A stretch of 64,000 nucleotides of DNA, taken from Leifsonia sp. AG29. GTDB lineage: Bacteria > Actinomycetota > Actinomycetes > Actinomycetales > Microbacteriaceae. Positions 34,430 to 42,910 of this stretch are shown here, piece by piece (within the stretch, counting starts at the first letter, position 1; each line of letters begins with the position of its first letter). Below the pieces are notes generated by a model. It was not told the origin of the DNA. It did not search any database and worked only from the letters and a program-made list of their open reading frames with translations. The stretch covers positions 1,178,001-1,242,000 of the forward strand of contig NZ_VMSF01000001.1 in NCBI RefSeq assembly GCF_009765225.1. The letters run 5' to 3'. The position numbers were made by a program, and so were the translations under genes.

Positions 34430-35533
34430 TCAGGCGCGTTCTTTGCGGGGCATGACGATCTCTTTGACGATGAGGATGATGCCGGCCGAGATGGGAATGG
34501 CGACGAGGGCGCCGGGCAGGCCGAAGAGCGTCGAGCCCGCGAGAGCGGAGATGAGGACGACGGAACCGGGCACCTGGACGGCCTTCCCCATGACGCGGGG
34601 TGTGAGGATGTACGCCTCCACCTGCATGTAGACGAGCATGAGGACGAGTACGATCACGCCGCTCACGGGCGAGTGGATGAACGCCAGGACCGACATGACG
34701 GCCGTTGTCAGAACGGTTCCGATGAGCGGGATGAGCGTGATGAAGAAGGCGGCCAACGCGATCAGGAACGCGCCGGGAACGCCGGTCGCGAGCAGCAGGA
34801 TGAGGCTGTAGACGGCGTTGCAGAACGCCAGGATGACCATGCCGCTGAGGTACTTGCCGAAGTTCTGGAGGATCCGTTCCGTGTATCCCTCGAAGCGGTC
34901 GCGGTGCGATCGGCTCACCAGCCGGTACAGCGACTGCTTCGTCGCGTCGTAGGAGGCGATGAAGTAGATCGTCAGAATCGCGATGAAGAAGCCGGTCGTG
35001 AACGCATTGAGCAGGCTCAGCCCGAACCCGAGCAGCCCGTTGCCGATGGAGGCCCAGGTCTGCGGGTTCCTGGCCTGCTCGGAGATCCAGGAGAGCAGCT
35101 GCCCGAGCACGCCGTTGCTCGCGCTGTTGGCCGGGTCGAACCAGCCCTCGTCGCGCAGCCGCGAGATCTCCTGCGGGACCGCGGTGGCGAGGAAGCCGAT
35201 CTGCTGGACCAGCAGGGGGACGATCACCCAGATGATCGCGACGAGCAGCGCGATGATCAGGAGGATGACGGTCACCACCGCCCAGGCCCGCGACATGCCG
35301 CGCCGCTGGAACCAGCGCACCAGCGGGTCGAGGCCAACGGTCGCGAAAGCGGCGAAGAACACCGAGAACAGGATCGAGCGCAGCCCGTACAGCATGAACC
35401 CGGCGACGAGGGCCCCGAGAGCGCCGAGGGTGAGCATGAAGCCGAACAGGAACGGACTGCGCCGGTACAGCGCCTCCCGGCCCGACACGGGTGCCGCGCT
35501 CCGAACGCGAGTGGGCGGCTGGACGAAACGCAT
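34430..35533 (-). CDS. AI-2E family transporter (YhhQ/PerM-type)
   Basis: The 367-aa membrane protein has about eight helices and the family core (VGLDPLVRWFQRRGMSRAWAV; FFITLIPLIGTVLTTAVMSVLAF; TPRVMGKAVQVPGSVVLISALAG). Members of this family export autoinducer-2 or act as Na+/H+ antiporters; this one cannot be assigned. A Pro-rich start precedes helix 1. Monocistronic, upstream of tRNA-Lys on the same strand. Confidence 0.85.
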   Translation of the reverse strand: MRFVQPPTRVRSAAPVSGREALYRRSPFLFGFMLTLGALGALVAGFMLYGLRSILFSVFFAAFATVGLDPLVRWFQRRGMSRAWAVVTVILLIIALLVAIIWVIVPLLVQQIGFLATAVPQEISRLRDEGWFDPANSASNGVLGQLLSWISEQARNPQTWASIGNGLLGFGLSLLNAFTTGFFIAILTIYFIASYDATKQSLYRLVSRSHRDRFEGYTERILQNFGKYLSGMVILAFCNAVYSLILLLATGVPGAFLIALAAFFITLIPLIGTVLTTAVMSVLAFIHSPVSGVIVLVLMLVYMQVEAYILTPRVMGKAVQVPGSVVLISALAGSTLFGLPGALVAIPISAGIILIVKEIVMPRKERA

Positions 35534-35645
35534 GCGTGCCTCCTGATCGCGTGCCGTCGGTCAGACGGCGTCAGGGCGAGCGTATTGGCACGCGGTGCGG
35601 TCCAACAACAGCGAAGGTGCCGGAGGGACGGACCCGGCGGGCGGG

Positions 35646-36491
35646 TCAGCCGCGATCGCGCGCGATGACCGAGAAGTCCTTCTCGCCGTCGCCGGCCTCG
35701 ATGGCCCGCTGGAGCTCGGCGGCGACGAGCGCGGCAGCGGGGAGGGGCGCATCGGCGGTCGACAGCATGAGCCGGAGGTCCTTGGCGAGCAGCGCCGCCG
35801 AGAACTGCGTGTCGTCGAACTCGCCGTCGAGGACGAGCTTCCCCTTCATCCCCGCGATGGGTGCGATCGTCGTGATGCCGAGGGTGGTGAGGACCTCCTC
35901 GCCGCTGAGCCCCGCGGCGGTTCCGAGCCGGATGGTCTCGCTGAGCGCCTCCATCGAGACCGCCAGGGCGAGGTTGGCCACGAGCTTCGCAGCGGCAGCC
36001 TTGCCGGGGGCGTCGAACGTCCGCAGCTTGTCGGGGTCGGCCCACAGGCTGACGAGACCGCGCGCCTCCCGGACGTCGTCATGGTCTCCGCCGACCAGCA
36101 CGGCGAGGCTGCCGGCGCGCGCGGGCGCGAGCGATCCGACCACCGGGGAGTGCACGTAGCGCACGCCGGCGTCGGAGGCCCAGCGGGCGAACTCCTCCGT
36201 GTCGCTCGGGGAGACCGTCGTGACGTCGATCCAGAGAGCGCCGCGCGGGACCGGCAGAGCGGGCTCGACGATCACCTCCCGGACGGCGTCCGGGCCGAAG
36301 AGGACGCTGATGACGACGTCCGCGCCCTCCACCGCTTCGGCCGCCGATCGGGCGACCCGCGCACCCCGCCGCCCGACCGCCGCAGCCGGTTCCGGTGATC
36401 GATTCCACACGGTGACGCGCTGACCGCCGTCGATCAAGTGGGTGACGAGCTCGCGGCCCATCCGGCCGAGTCCGAGGAAAGCGATGTTCAT
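35646..36491 (-). CDS. NAD(P)-dependent beta-hydroxyacid dehydrogenase family protein
   Basis: The 281-aa protein starts with the Rossmann motif FLGLGRMGRELV (residues 5-16) and has the C-terminal helical domain with the catalytic-lysine region (GKAAAAKLVANL) of 3-hydroxyisobutyrate dehydrogenase/GLYR1 relatives. ATG 36491 is the family start; longer readings enter the GH130 gene. It follows the glycan operon on the same strand, 82 nt apart, and may take part in sugar-acid breakdown, but the substrate is unknown. Confidence 0.82.
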   Translation of the reverse strand: MNIAFLGLGRMGRELVTHLIDGGQRVTVWNRSPEPAAAVGRRGARVARSAAEAVEGADVVISVLFGPDAVREVIVEPALPVPRGALWIDVTTVSPSDTEEFARWASDAGVRYVHSPVVGSLAPARAGSLAVLVGGDHDDVREARGLVSLWADPDKLRTFDAPGKAAAAKLVANLALAVSMEALSETIRLGTAAGLSGEEVLTTLGITTIAPIAGMKGKLVLDGEFDDTQFSAALLAKDLRLMLSTADAPLPAAALVAAELQRAIEAGDGEKDFSVIARDRG

Positions 36492-36573
36492 GCGACCCAC
36501 AATGCGCCCGCCGAGGCTCCGGTGGAAGGGGCGGGAGGCGCGCAACCGAAGCGACCCCGCGGGATGCGCGCCA

Positions 36574-37656
36574 TCACTCCGCCGGCGCCACCCGGTCGAG
36601 CCGCGCCACGCCGATCTTCGAGTCCGCCATGCCGTAGAAGACCCACCGGTTCTCGCCGACCGTCTCGATCGCGGTCGGGAAGACCACGTTCGGGACGATC
36701 CCGCTCCGCTCATCGTCGGTCTCGGCGGCGAGGAGGGGCTCCGGGGACCGCTGCAGCACGCGCCAGGGCTCGTCGGCGTCGAGGATCATGGCTCCGGCGG
36801 CGTAGTTGACGTTCTGCTGCTGGTCGACCCCCGTCTCGAGTCGTCCGGTGACGCCGTGATGCAGCAGCAGCCAGCCCTCGGGCACGCGGATGGGAGCGGG
36901 ACCGGCACCGATCTTGAGCTCCTCGAACGGGAACTCCGGCCCGGCCAGGAACCGGTTCTGCCGCCAGCGGGCGAGCTCGCCGAGGTCCGCCGTCACCGCG
37001 TCCAGCGGGATGAAGGCGATCCAGATGCTCGGGCGCTCGTCCATTCCCGTGGGCGGATGCGCGCCCTCGCCTGGCCGGATGCCGCCGAGATCCCACACGG
37101 GCCGGTGCAGCACAGCGAGGGAGGGTGTCCCATCGGGGGCCGTCACAGGCTCGGGGAAGAACACGGTGTCCTTGTTGTGGAACAGCGAGAGGTCGATGCC
37201 GAGCTCGTCGTCGTAGTCGTACTGGACCGGCCCGAGCCGGCGCCAGTCGCGCAGGTCGTCGGAGACGGCGACGGCGGTGCGCGGGCCGAGCGGACCGTAC
37301 GCGACGTACGTCATCACGTGCAGGCCCAGGGCCGGGAGGAAGGTCACACGCGGGTCCTCGACGCCGGCGTTGCTCCTCCCGCGCTCGAACGGGCGGTCGG
37401 GCTCGAGCACCACCCCCTGGCGCTCCACGCCGACGGGCGTGTCCCCGTCGAGCAGCACGCGCGCGATGCCGACCCGCGAGACGTTTCCCTCGGCGACGAG
37501 CCGAGGGAGGAGGTACAGCTCGCCGTCGGGGCCGCGGCCGGACGCCGGGTTGAGCACCCCCTCGGCCTCGAGGGCGGCGCCGGGCTCCGGCGTCATGACC
37601 ACACCGGAGCGGGTCAGAGCGTAGGGGAAGGTGAGCGTGCGGTCCTGTGTCGTCAT
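36574..37656 (-). CDS. GH130-like glycoside phosphorylase/hydrolase (first paralogue)
   Basis: The 360-aa protein has the five-bladed propeller pattern of GH130: VLNPASGRGPDGELYLLPRLV near residue 45-65 and the EDPR core (NAGVEDPRVTFLP), with a metal-free Asp as general acid. GH130 enzymes phosphorolyse beta-mannosides, releasing mannose 1-phosphate. ATG 37656 has a perfect AAGGAGGT and overlaps the previous stop (ATGA). Exact linkage cannot be read. Confidence 0.75.
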   Translation of the reverse strand: MTTQDRTLTFPYALTRSGVVMTPEPGAALEAEGVLNPASGRGPDGELYLLPRLVAEGNVSRVGIARVLLDGDTPVGVERQGVVLEPDRPFERGRSNAGVEDPRVTFLPALGLHVMTYVAYGPLGPRTAVAVSDDLRDWRRLGPVQYDYDDELGIDLSLFHNKDTVFFPEPVTAPDGTPSLAVLHRPVWDLGGIRPGEGAHPPTGMDERPSIWIAFIPLDAVTADLGELARWRQNRFLAGPEFPFEELKIGAGPAPIRVPEGWLLLHHGVTGRLETGVDQQQNVNYAAGAMILDADEPWRVLQRSPEPLLAAETDDERSGIVPNVVFPTAIETVGENRWVFYGMADSKIGVARLDRVAPAE

Positions 37657-38663
37657 GCGGCGACCTCCTTGTAGAAGTAGAGCTCTCGCGAGCCGGGAGG
37701 GGCATCCCATCCCTGAGCGAACGACCAGCGGCCGTCGATCGCCTGCAGACCGCCCCAGGCGAGCGAGCCGCCCCGGTTGACCGCCAGCTGGGTGAACGGG
37801 TCGTCGACCCGGTAGAGGGCCTGGGCGGCGGCGAAGTCGCCGTGCGCGTCGGCGTAGAAGAAGTCGAGCACGAGGTCATCGCCGCGGACAGCGGCGCAGG
37901 CGACCTCGAACAGGCTCCCGCCGAGCGCGGTGAGGTCGAGGTACGGCTGTTCCGAGAACGACCAGGCGAGGCCGTCCGGCGAGCGTCCGACGGTCGACCG
38001 GCCGCCGCAGCCCTCCGACAGGAACATGAGGTACTCGCCGTCGATGCGGACCGCCCGGCCGTGCTCGTCGCGCGGGATGACCGCGCCCTTCGCCCAGTAC
38101 TCGGAGACCTCGTAGGGGACGACGAGTCCGCGCTTCTCCCAGTTCTCCAGATCATCGCTCACGGCGCAGAGGATGTCGACGGCGACGGAGCCGTCGTCGC
38201 GCCTCCAGATGCCGTTGTAGAAGAGGACGTACCGGTCGTCGATCGCGTAGACCTTGGGGTCCTCGCAGCCGAGCGCTTCGTTCTCGACGGTGGGGAAGAC
38301 GACCGGATTGGCGGGGGAGTCCTCCCACGCTCCGGCGCGGCGGATCGCGTGCCCGATCCTGCTCGCCGTCGACTCCTTCCGCGGCGAGGCGCGGTAGAAG
38401 AGGTGCAGCTCGTCGTCGCGGACGATCACCGTGGGGTTGTAGACGGAGTCGCTGGTCCAGCCCACGCCGGTCGGATCGGGCCACTGGCCGTCGAGCCGGA
38501 AGGTCAGCGACTCGTCGCGGACGAACGGCCCGATCGCCCAGTCGGGGCGCTCGGGATACCTCGCCGAGAACTGGTCGGTCGAGATCCTGTCTGTCAGGGC
38601 GTTGGTGTGGGCCAGTGCCTCACGGTAGCTGGCGAGCAGGGCGTCGGGGGAGACGGGGTGCAC
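37653..38663 (-). CDS. GH130-like glycosidase (second paralogue)
   Basis: The 336-aa propeller has VYNPTVIVRDDELHLFYRAS, GCEDPKVYAID (EDPK in place of EDPR) and later WAKGAVIPR and FLSEGCGGRSTVG. It is paralogous in fold to the next gene and coupled to it. The change of Arg to Lys in the core may mean a different substrate or hydrolysis. GTG start with AGAGGAG 4 nt upstream. Confidence 0.68.
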   Translation of the reverse strand: MHPVSPDALLASYREALAHTNALTDRISTDQFSARYPERPDWAIGPFVRDESLTFRLDGQWPDPTGVGWTSDSVYNPTVIVRDDELHLFYRASPRKESTASRIGHAIRRAGAWEDSPANPVVFPTVENEALGCEDPKVYAIDDRYVLFYNGIWRRDDGSVAVDILCAVSDDLENWEKRGLVVPYEVSEYWAKGAVIPRDEHGRAVRIDGEYLMFLSEGCGGRSTVGRSPDGLAWSFSEQPYLDLTALGGSLFEVACAAVRGDDLVLDFFYADAHGDFAAAQALYRVDDPFTQLAVNRGGSLAWGGLQAIDGRWSFAQGWDAPPGSRELYFYKEVAA

Positions 38664-38700
38664 GAGGCTCCTCTGGTGATGGGTGGACGGGTGCCGGGGA

Positions 38701-39600
38701 TCAGCCCTTGACGGACGATCCCAGGTCGGTCGAGGTGAAATACCGCTGGAAGGCGATGAACAGCACGACGACCGGACCGGCGAGGACGACCGCTCCGGCG
38801 AGGATGGCGCCGTACGGGTTCGCCGTGGACGCGGCGACGGTGGAGATGTAGTTGGCGAGGGAGACCGCCAGCGGCTGCATCGACGCCTCCTTGGTGATGA
38901 GGAAGGGCCAGAGGAACTCGTTCCAGGGGCCGATGAACGTCAGCAGCAGGACGGTGACGAGCGCCGGCCGGACAAGCGGGAGGGCGATCCGCCAGAGCAG
39001 GGTGAACTCGCCCGCGCCGTCGATCCTCGCGGCGTCGAACAGCTCCCGGGGCAACTGGAGGAAGTACTGCCGGAAGATCAGCACCGCGGCGGAGTTGATC
39101 GCGAACGGCAGGATCATGCCCAGGTAGTTGTCGGCGAGCCCGTAGTCGCGCGCGATCAGCACGTAGAGCGGGATCATCAGCAGCTGGAAGGGGATCGTCT
39201 GGACCAGCAGGGCGAGACCGAAGGTCGTCCCGCGGCCGCGCCACTGCAGGATCGCGAGCGCGTAGCCGGCGAGGGTGCCGAAGACCACGGTGCCGAGCAG
39301 CACGCCGCCCGTGAAGATGCCCGACGACACGAGGCCGGAGACGAGGTTGATCCGCGAGTTGATCTCGCCGTAGTTCTCGAAGGAGAGGTTCGCCGGGTTC
39401 GGGAAGGCGCCGGCGATCGTGGTGTCCGGCTGCGTCTGGAGCGAGCCGATCACCATGTAGTAGAACGGGAACAGGAACGCGATGGCGCCGATGGCGAGGA
39501 CGATCCCCTGAAGGATGCGCTGGCCCCGGCTGAGACGGCGTGCCGATCCCAGGTCTCGGCGCGATCGGGTGCGCGGCGGTCGTTCTGCTGTCGCAGTCAT
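38701..39600 (-). CDS. Sugar ABC importer permease, MalG-type
   Basis: The 299-aa CUT1 permease has six helices and the EAA loop (EAxxxDGAGEFxLLxRIALPLVRPAL: here FDAARIDGAGEFTLLWRIALPL). It forms the membrane channel with the preceding MalF-type gene, whose stop it overlaps (ATGA). No ATPase gene is in the locus, so it probably uses a shared MsmK-type ATPase. Confidence 0.93.
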   Translation of the reverse strand: MTATAERPPRTRSRRDLGSARRLSRGQRILQGIVLAIGAIAFLFPFYYMVIGSLQTQPDTTIAGAFPNPANLSFENYGEINSRINLVSGLVSSGIFTGGVLLGTVVFGTLAGYALAILQWRGRGTTFGLALLVQTIPFQLLMIPLYVLIARDYGLADNYLGMILPFAINSAAVLIFRQYFLQLPRELFDAARIDGAGEFTLLWRIALPLVRPALVTVLLLTFIGPWNEFLWPFLITKEASMQPLAVSLANYISTVAASTANPYGAILAGAVVLAGPVVVLFIAFQRYFTSTDLGSSVKG

Positions 39601-40559
39601 GCTTCTTTCCCTCCCGCGAATCGGTTCTGCAGGAACCCGATGACGAGCACCCCGATGACGAGCACGACGCCGATGGCGGCTGCGTATCCCGGGTGCCCCT
39701 GCTGGATGCCCTGCTGGTAGATGAGGAGCACCGGCGTGGTCGAATGACCGTCGGGGCCGCCGCCTCCGGTGAGGAGGTACGGCTCGGTGAAGAGGTTCGC
39801 TCCCGTGATGGTGCTGAGGAGCAGCACCAGGACGGTGGCGGGTCGAACGCCCGGGACCGTGACCGAGAAGAACTGCCGCACCCTGCCGGCGCCGTCAGTG
39901 GCGGCCGACTCGTAGAGCTCGGTGGGCACGTTCTGGAGGGCGGCCAGGTACAGGAGGATGTAGAACCCCAGTCCCTTCCACGTCACGTACACGGCGATGA
40001 GCGGCATGGCGAGCGCCGGGTTCGAGAACCAGCTCGGGGACGGCGCGAGGGGTCCGAGGACCTGGTTCACGAGACCGTCCTGGCCGAACATGAAGAGCCA
40101 GACGCCGATGATGGCGACGCTCGACGTGACGTAGGGCACGTAGTAGCTGACGCGGAGGAACGTGCGGAACCGCGCGATGCTGTTCAGCCCGGAGGCGAGC
40201 AGCAGCGACAGGACGACCGTCAGCGGGACGTTGATGATGAGGAAGATGCCGACGTTGACGAACGACTGCAGCACCTGGGGGTCGGTGAACGCCTGGACAT
40301 AGTTGTCGAGGCCGACGAAGGGCCGGTTCACGGTAGCCCCGGGGGCCGCGAAGAAGTAGTCGAAGAACGACATGTACACGGCGAAGCAGAGCGGGAACGC
40401 GAAGATCACCAGCACGAAGATCAGGTAGGGCGCGCTGAACAGCCAGCCGAGCGGGTTCCGGCCGAGCACCCGCTGAAGCGCCGGCGCCCGGCGGCGCGGA
40501 CCGGGCCCGGAGGCGGGCGACGGGCCCGCCTCCGGGTGCCTCTGGACGGTGGTGGTCAT
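39597..40559 (-). CDS. Sugar ABC importer permease, MalF-type
   Basis: The 320-aa CUT1 permease starts with a Pro/Arg-rich segment and has six helices, with the EAA motif YESAATDGAGRVRQFFSVTVPGV. ATG 40559 overlaps the binding-protein stop by 4 nt; the longer reading through that gene is a shadow. Partner of the MalG-type gene. Confidence 0.93.
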   Translation of the reverse strand: MTTTVQRHPEAGPSPASGPGPRRRAPALQRVLGRNPLGWLFSAPYLIFVLVIFAFPLCFAVYMSFFDYFFAAPGATVNRPFVGLDNYVQAFTDPQVLQSFVNVGIFLIINVPLTVVLSLLLASGLNSIARFRTFLRVSYYVPYVTSSVAIIGVWLFMFGQDGLVNQVLGPLAPSPSWFSNPALAMPLIAVYVTWKGLGFYILLYLAALQNVPTELYESAATDGAGRVRQFFSVTVPGVRPATVLVLLLSTITGANLFTEPYLLTGGGGPDGHSTTPVLLIYQQGIQQGHPGYAAAIGVVLVIGVLVIGFLQNRFAGGKEA

Positions 40560-41863
40560 TTCTGGGCCTGGAGCTTGTCGATCTTGTCGGAGGCCGCCTT
40601 GAAGGCGTCCTCGACGGTCCCGCTCTGGTTCACGACGGCCTTGGTCCAGGCGTCGCGCAGCGCCTGCAGCTGGGCGATGGTGTTCGTGCCCGTAGGGTCG
40701 TCGGCCGTCCGCGCGCTCTGCGCGCCGAACTCCTTGTACGCGGGGTGCGCGTCGAAGTACGACGAGTACACGGAGGCGACGTCCTTGCGGATCGGCATCT
40801 GCCCGGTGACGTCGAGCAGCTTGCCGTCCTGCGCCTGGCTGGTGGCGAACTTGATGACGTCCCACGCCGTGCCCTGGTTCTTGCACGAGGTGTACATGCC
40901 GATGTTCTTCGCGTCCGGGAACGTGTAGGTCTGATCGGCCGGCTTTCCGTCCTTGGTCGGGACCGGCACGGAACCCCACTGGACCTTGTCGCCGTAGAAG
41001 GCGATGGCCCACGGGCCGACGATGGCCATGGCGGCCTTGCCGTCCTGGAACGCGTCGCCCTGAACCTGCTCGGTGCCGGCGAGCTTGTCCTTGTAGATGG
41101 TGCTCCAGAAGTTGGCGACGTCCATCGAGGCCTGGTCGGTGATGATCGACTTGCCGTTCTCGATGAAGGTCTTGCCGCCCGTCTCGGCGGCGAGAAGCGG
41201 GAGGTAGTCGAAGTTCGGCTGGAAGAACTCGCCCGTCGGTGCCGGGTAGATCGCGTAGGGAGCGGCGCCCGACGACTTGACCTTCTGAGCGGCGGCCAGG
41301 AACTTGTCGTACGTCGACAGATCCGGGTTGTTCGGGTCGATGCCGGCCTTCTGGAAGATCGCCTTGTTGTAGAAGATCATGACCGGGTTCTGCTTCCACG
41401 GCATCTGGTAGAAGTCGCCGTCGGCGGACTTGTACTGGGAGGCGCTGTCACCGCTCCGTCCCTCGATGTACTTGTTGCCGTCGGGGAACTTCGACAGGTC
41501 GACCAGGCCGCCCTGCTTCTGCCACTGGCCCGTGGCGGCGGGGAGGTTGTTGAACACGAGGCAGGGCGTCGTGCCGGCCGTGATGGCGGCGCCGATGACC
41601 TCCTCGGTGCTCTTGCCGGCGGGCACCTCCTGGGCCTTGATCTGCTCCTTCGGGTGCGCGGAGTTCCAGGCCGAGACCATGGACTTGCCCCACTGCACCT
41701 CCTGGGCGTTGTTCGAGTACCAGATGGTGATCGGGCCGTGCGCGCTCATCGCGCCGGAGGCTCCTCCGCCGGAGGAGCCGCACGCCGTGAGGCCTGCGGC
41801 CGCGAGGCCCGCAGCCAGGAGCGCCACGGCGCCGCGTCTGAGGACGGTTCTGCGTGTTCGCAT
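40556..41863 (-). CDS. Sugar-binding lipoprotein of the ABC importer
   Basis: The 435-aa protein has a twin-Arg/Lys start and a lipobox LTAC (Cys about 28), then the family-1 solute-binding fold (GPITIWYSNNAQEVQWGKSMVSAWN, and VFNNLPAATGQWQKQGGLVDLSKF). It would capture oligosaccharides outside the cell and pass them to the permeases. Ribosome site GAAAGG lies 10 nt before ATG. Confidence 0.93.
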   Translation of the reverse strand: MRTRRTVLRRGAVALLAAGLAAAGLTACGSSGGGASGAMSAHGPITIWYSNNAQEVQWGKSMVSAWNSAHPKEQIKAQEVPAGKSTEEVIGAAITAGTTPCLVFNNLPAATGQWQKQGGLVDLSKFPDGNKYIEGRSGDSASQYKSADGDFYQMPWKQNPVMIFYNKAIFQKAGIDPNNPDLSTYDKFLAAAQKVKSSGAAPYAIYPAPTGEFFQPNFDYLPLLAAETGGKTFIENGKSIITDQASMDVANFWSTIYKDKLAGTEQVQGDAFQDGKAAMAIVGPWAIAFYGDKVQWGSVPVPTKDGKPADQTYTFPDAKNIGMYTSCKNQGTAWDVIKFATSQAQDGKLLDVTGQMPIRKDVASVYSSYFDAHPAYKEFGAQSARTADDPTGTNTIAQLQALRDAWTKAVVNQSGTVEDAFKAASDKIDKLQAQK

Positions 41864-41881
41864 GATGATTCTGCCTTTCGA

Positions 41882-42910
41882 TCAGTGTTCGTCGTCTGAT
41901 GGAGCCGCGGTCGATGCGCGCACCACCAGTCGTGCGGGGGGCAGGGCGACGTCGGTCGGCACGCCGTCATCCACCAGCCGCAGCAGTGCGGTGGCGGCGG
42001 CGATGCCCCAGCCGGCAGGGTCGTTGTCGAGGGTGGTGAGGGAGGGGTAGATGTACGACCCGATCTGCGAGCCGTCGAGCCCCGTGATGGAGAGCTGATC
42101 CGGGAGGCGCAGGCCGCGCTCGTGGGCGACGCCCATGCCCGCGATGGCCATTGGGTCGTTGCCGTAGACGATCGCCGTCGGACGCTCCTCCCGGTCGAGG
42201 AGGCGCTTGGTGGCCTCCGCGCCCTGCTCGGGCGAGAAGTCCGTCGCCTCGACCGTGGGCGTCAGCCCGTGCGCGGACAGCGCGGACTCGAGCCGCTCGC
42301 GGCGCCGAAGACCGTGGAGCATGCGTTCGTCGCCCGAGACGTAGGCGATGCGGCGGTGGCCGAGGCCGACGAGGTGTCGGACGAGCTCGTCGATGCCCTC
42401 GTCGTAATCGCGGGTGATCACGGGGAAGGGGCTGCCTCCGAGCGGCTCGCCGAGCGACACGGCGAGCGATCCGAGCCGCTCGATCAGCGGGATGCGCGCG
42501 TCCGTCGCCAGGAGGTCGGTGAGGAGGAACCCGTCGACGCGCTGGTCTCCGGCGAGCCGGGTGTAGGCGCGCTCCTCCGCCTCCGCGTCCGGGACGACGG
42601 TGAGCACGAGGACCTGGCCGCGCTCCGAGAGCACGGTCTCGACACCGGCGATGAAGGCGGCGAAGAAGGGGTCGACCTCGATGGTGCGGGGCGCGCGGCG
42701 GAGGACGAGACCCAGCGCGTACGCCCTCCGCGTGGTGAGCCCGCGCGCACCCGGGTTGGGCGACCACCCAAGTTCGCGGGCGACATCCAGGATGCGGTCG
42801 CGGGTCTCCGGCCGGACCCCCGGCCGGTCGTTGAGGGTGAGCGAGACGAGCGACTTGCTCACGCCGGCCGCTCGGGCCACGTCGTTGATGGTCACGCGGG
42901 CCCCGTTCAT
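41882..42910 (-). CDS. LacI-family transcriptional regulator
   Basis: The 342-aa repressor has the LacI helix-turn-helix (TINDVARAAGVSKSLVSLTLND, residues 7-28), the hinge, and a periplasmic-binding-like sugar domain. It is the second gene of the operon it very likely controls; its ATG overlaps the stop of the secreted-protein gene (ATGA). A matching palindrome lies upstream of that first gene. Confidence 0.93.
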   Translation of the reverse strand: MNGARVTINDVARAAGVSKSLVSLTLNDRPGVRPETRDRILDVARELGWSPNPGARGLTTRRAYALGLVLRRAPRTIEVDPFFAAFIAGVETVLSERGQVLVLTVVPDAEAEERAYTRLAGDQRVDGFLLTDLLATDARIPLIERLGSLAVSLGEPLGGSPFPVITRDYDEGIDELVRHLVGLGHRRIAYVSGDERMLHGLRRRERLESALSAHGLTPTVEATDFSPEQGAEATKRLLDREERPTAIVYGNDPMAIAGMGVAHERGLRLPDQLSITGLDGSQIGSYIYPSLTTLDNDPAGWGIAAATALLRLVDDGVPTDVALPPARLVVRASTAAPSDDEH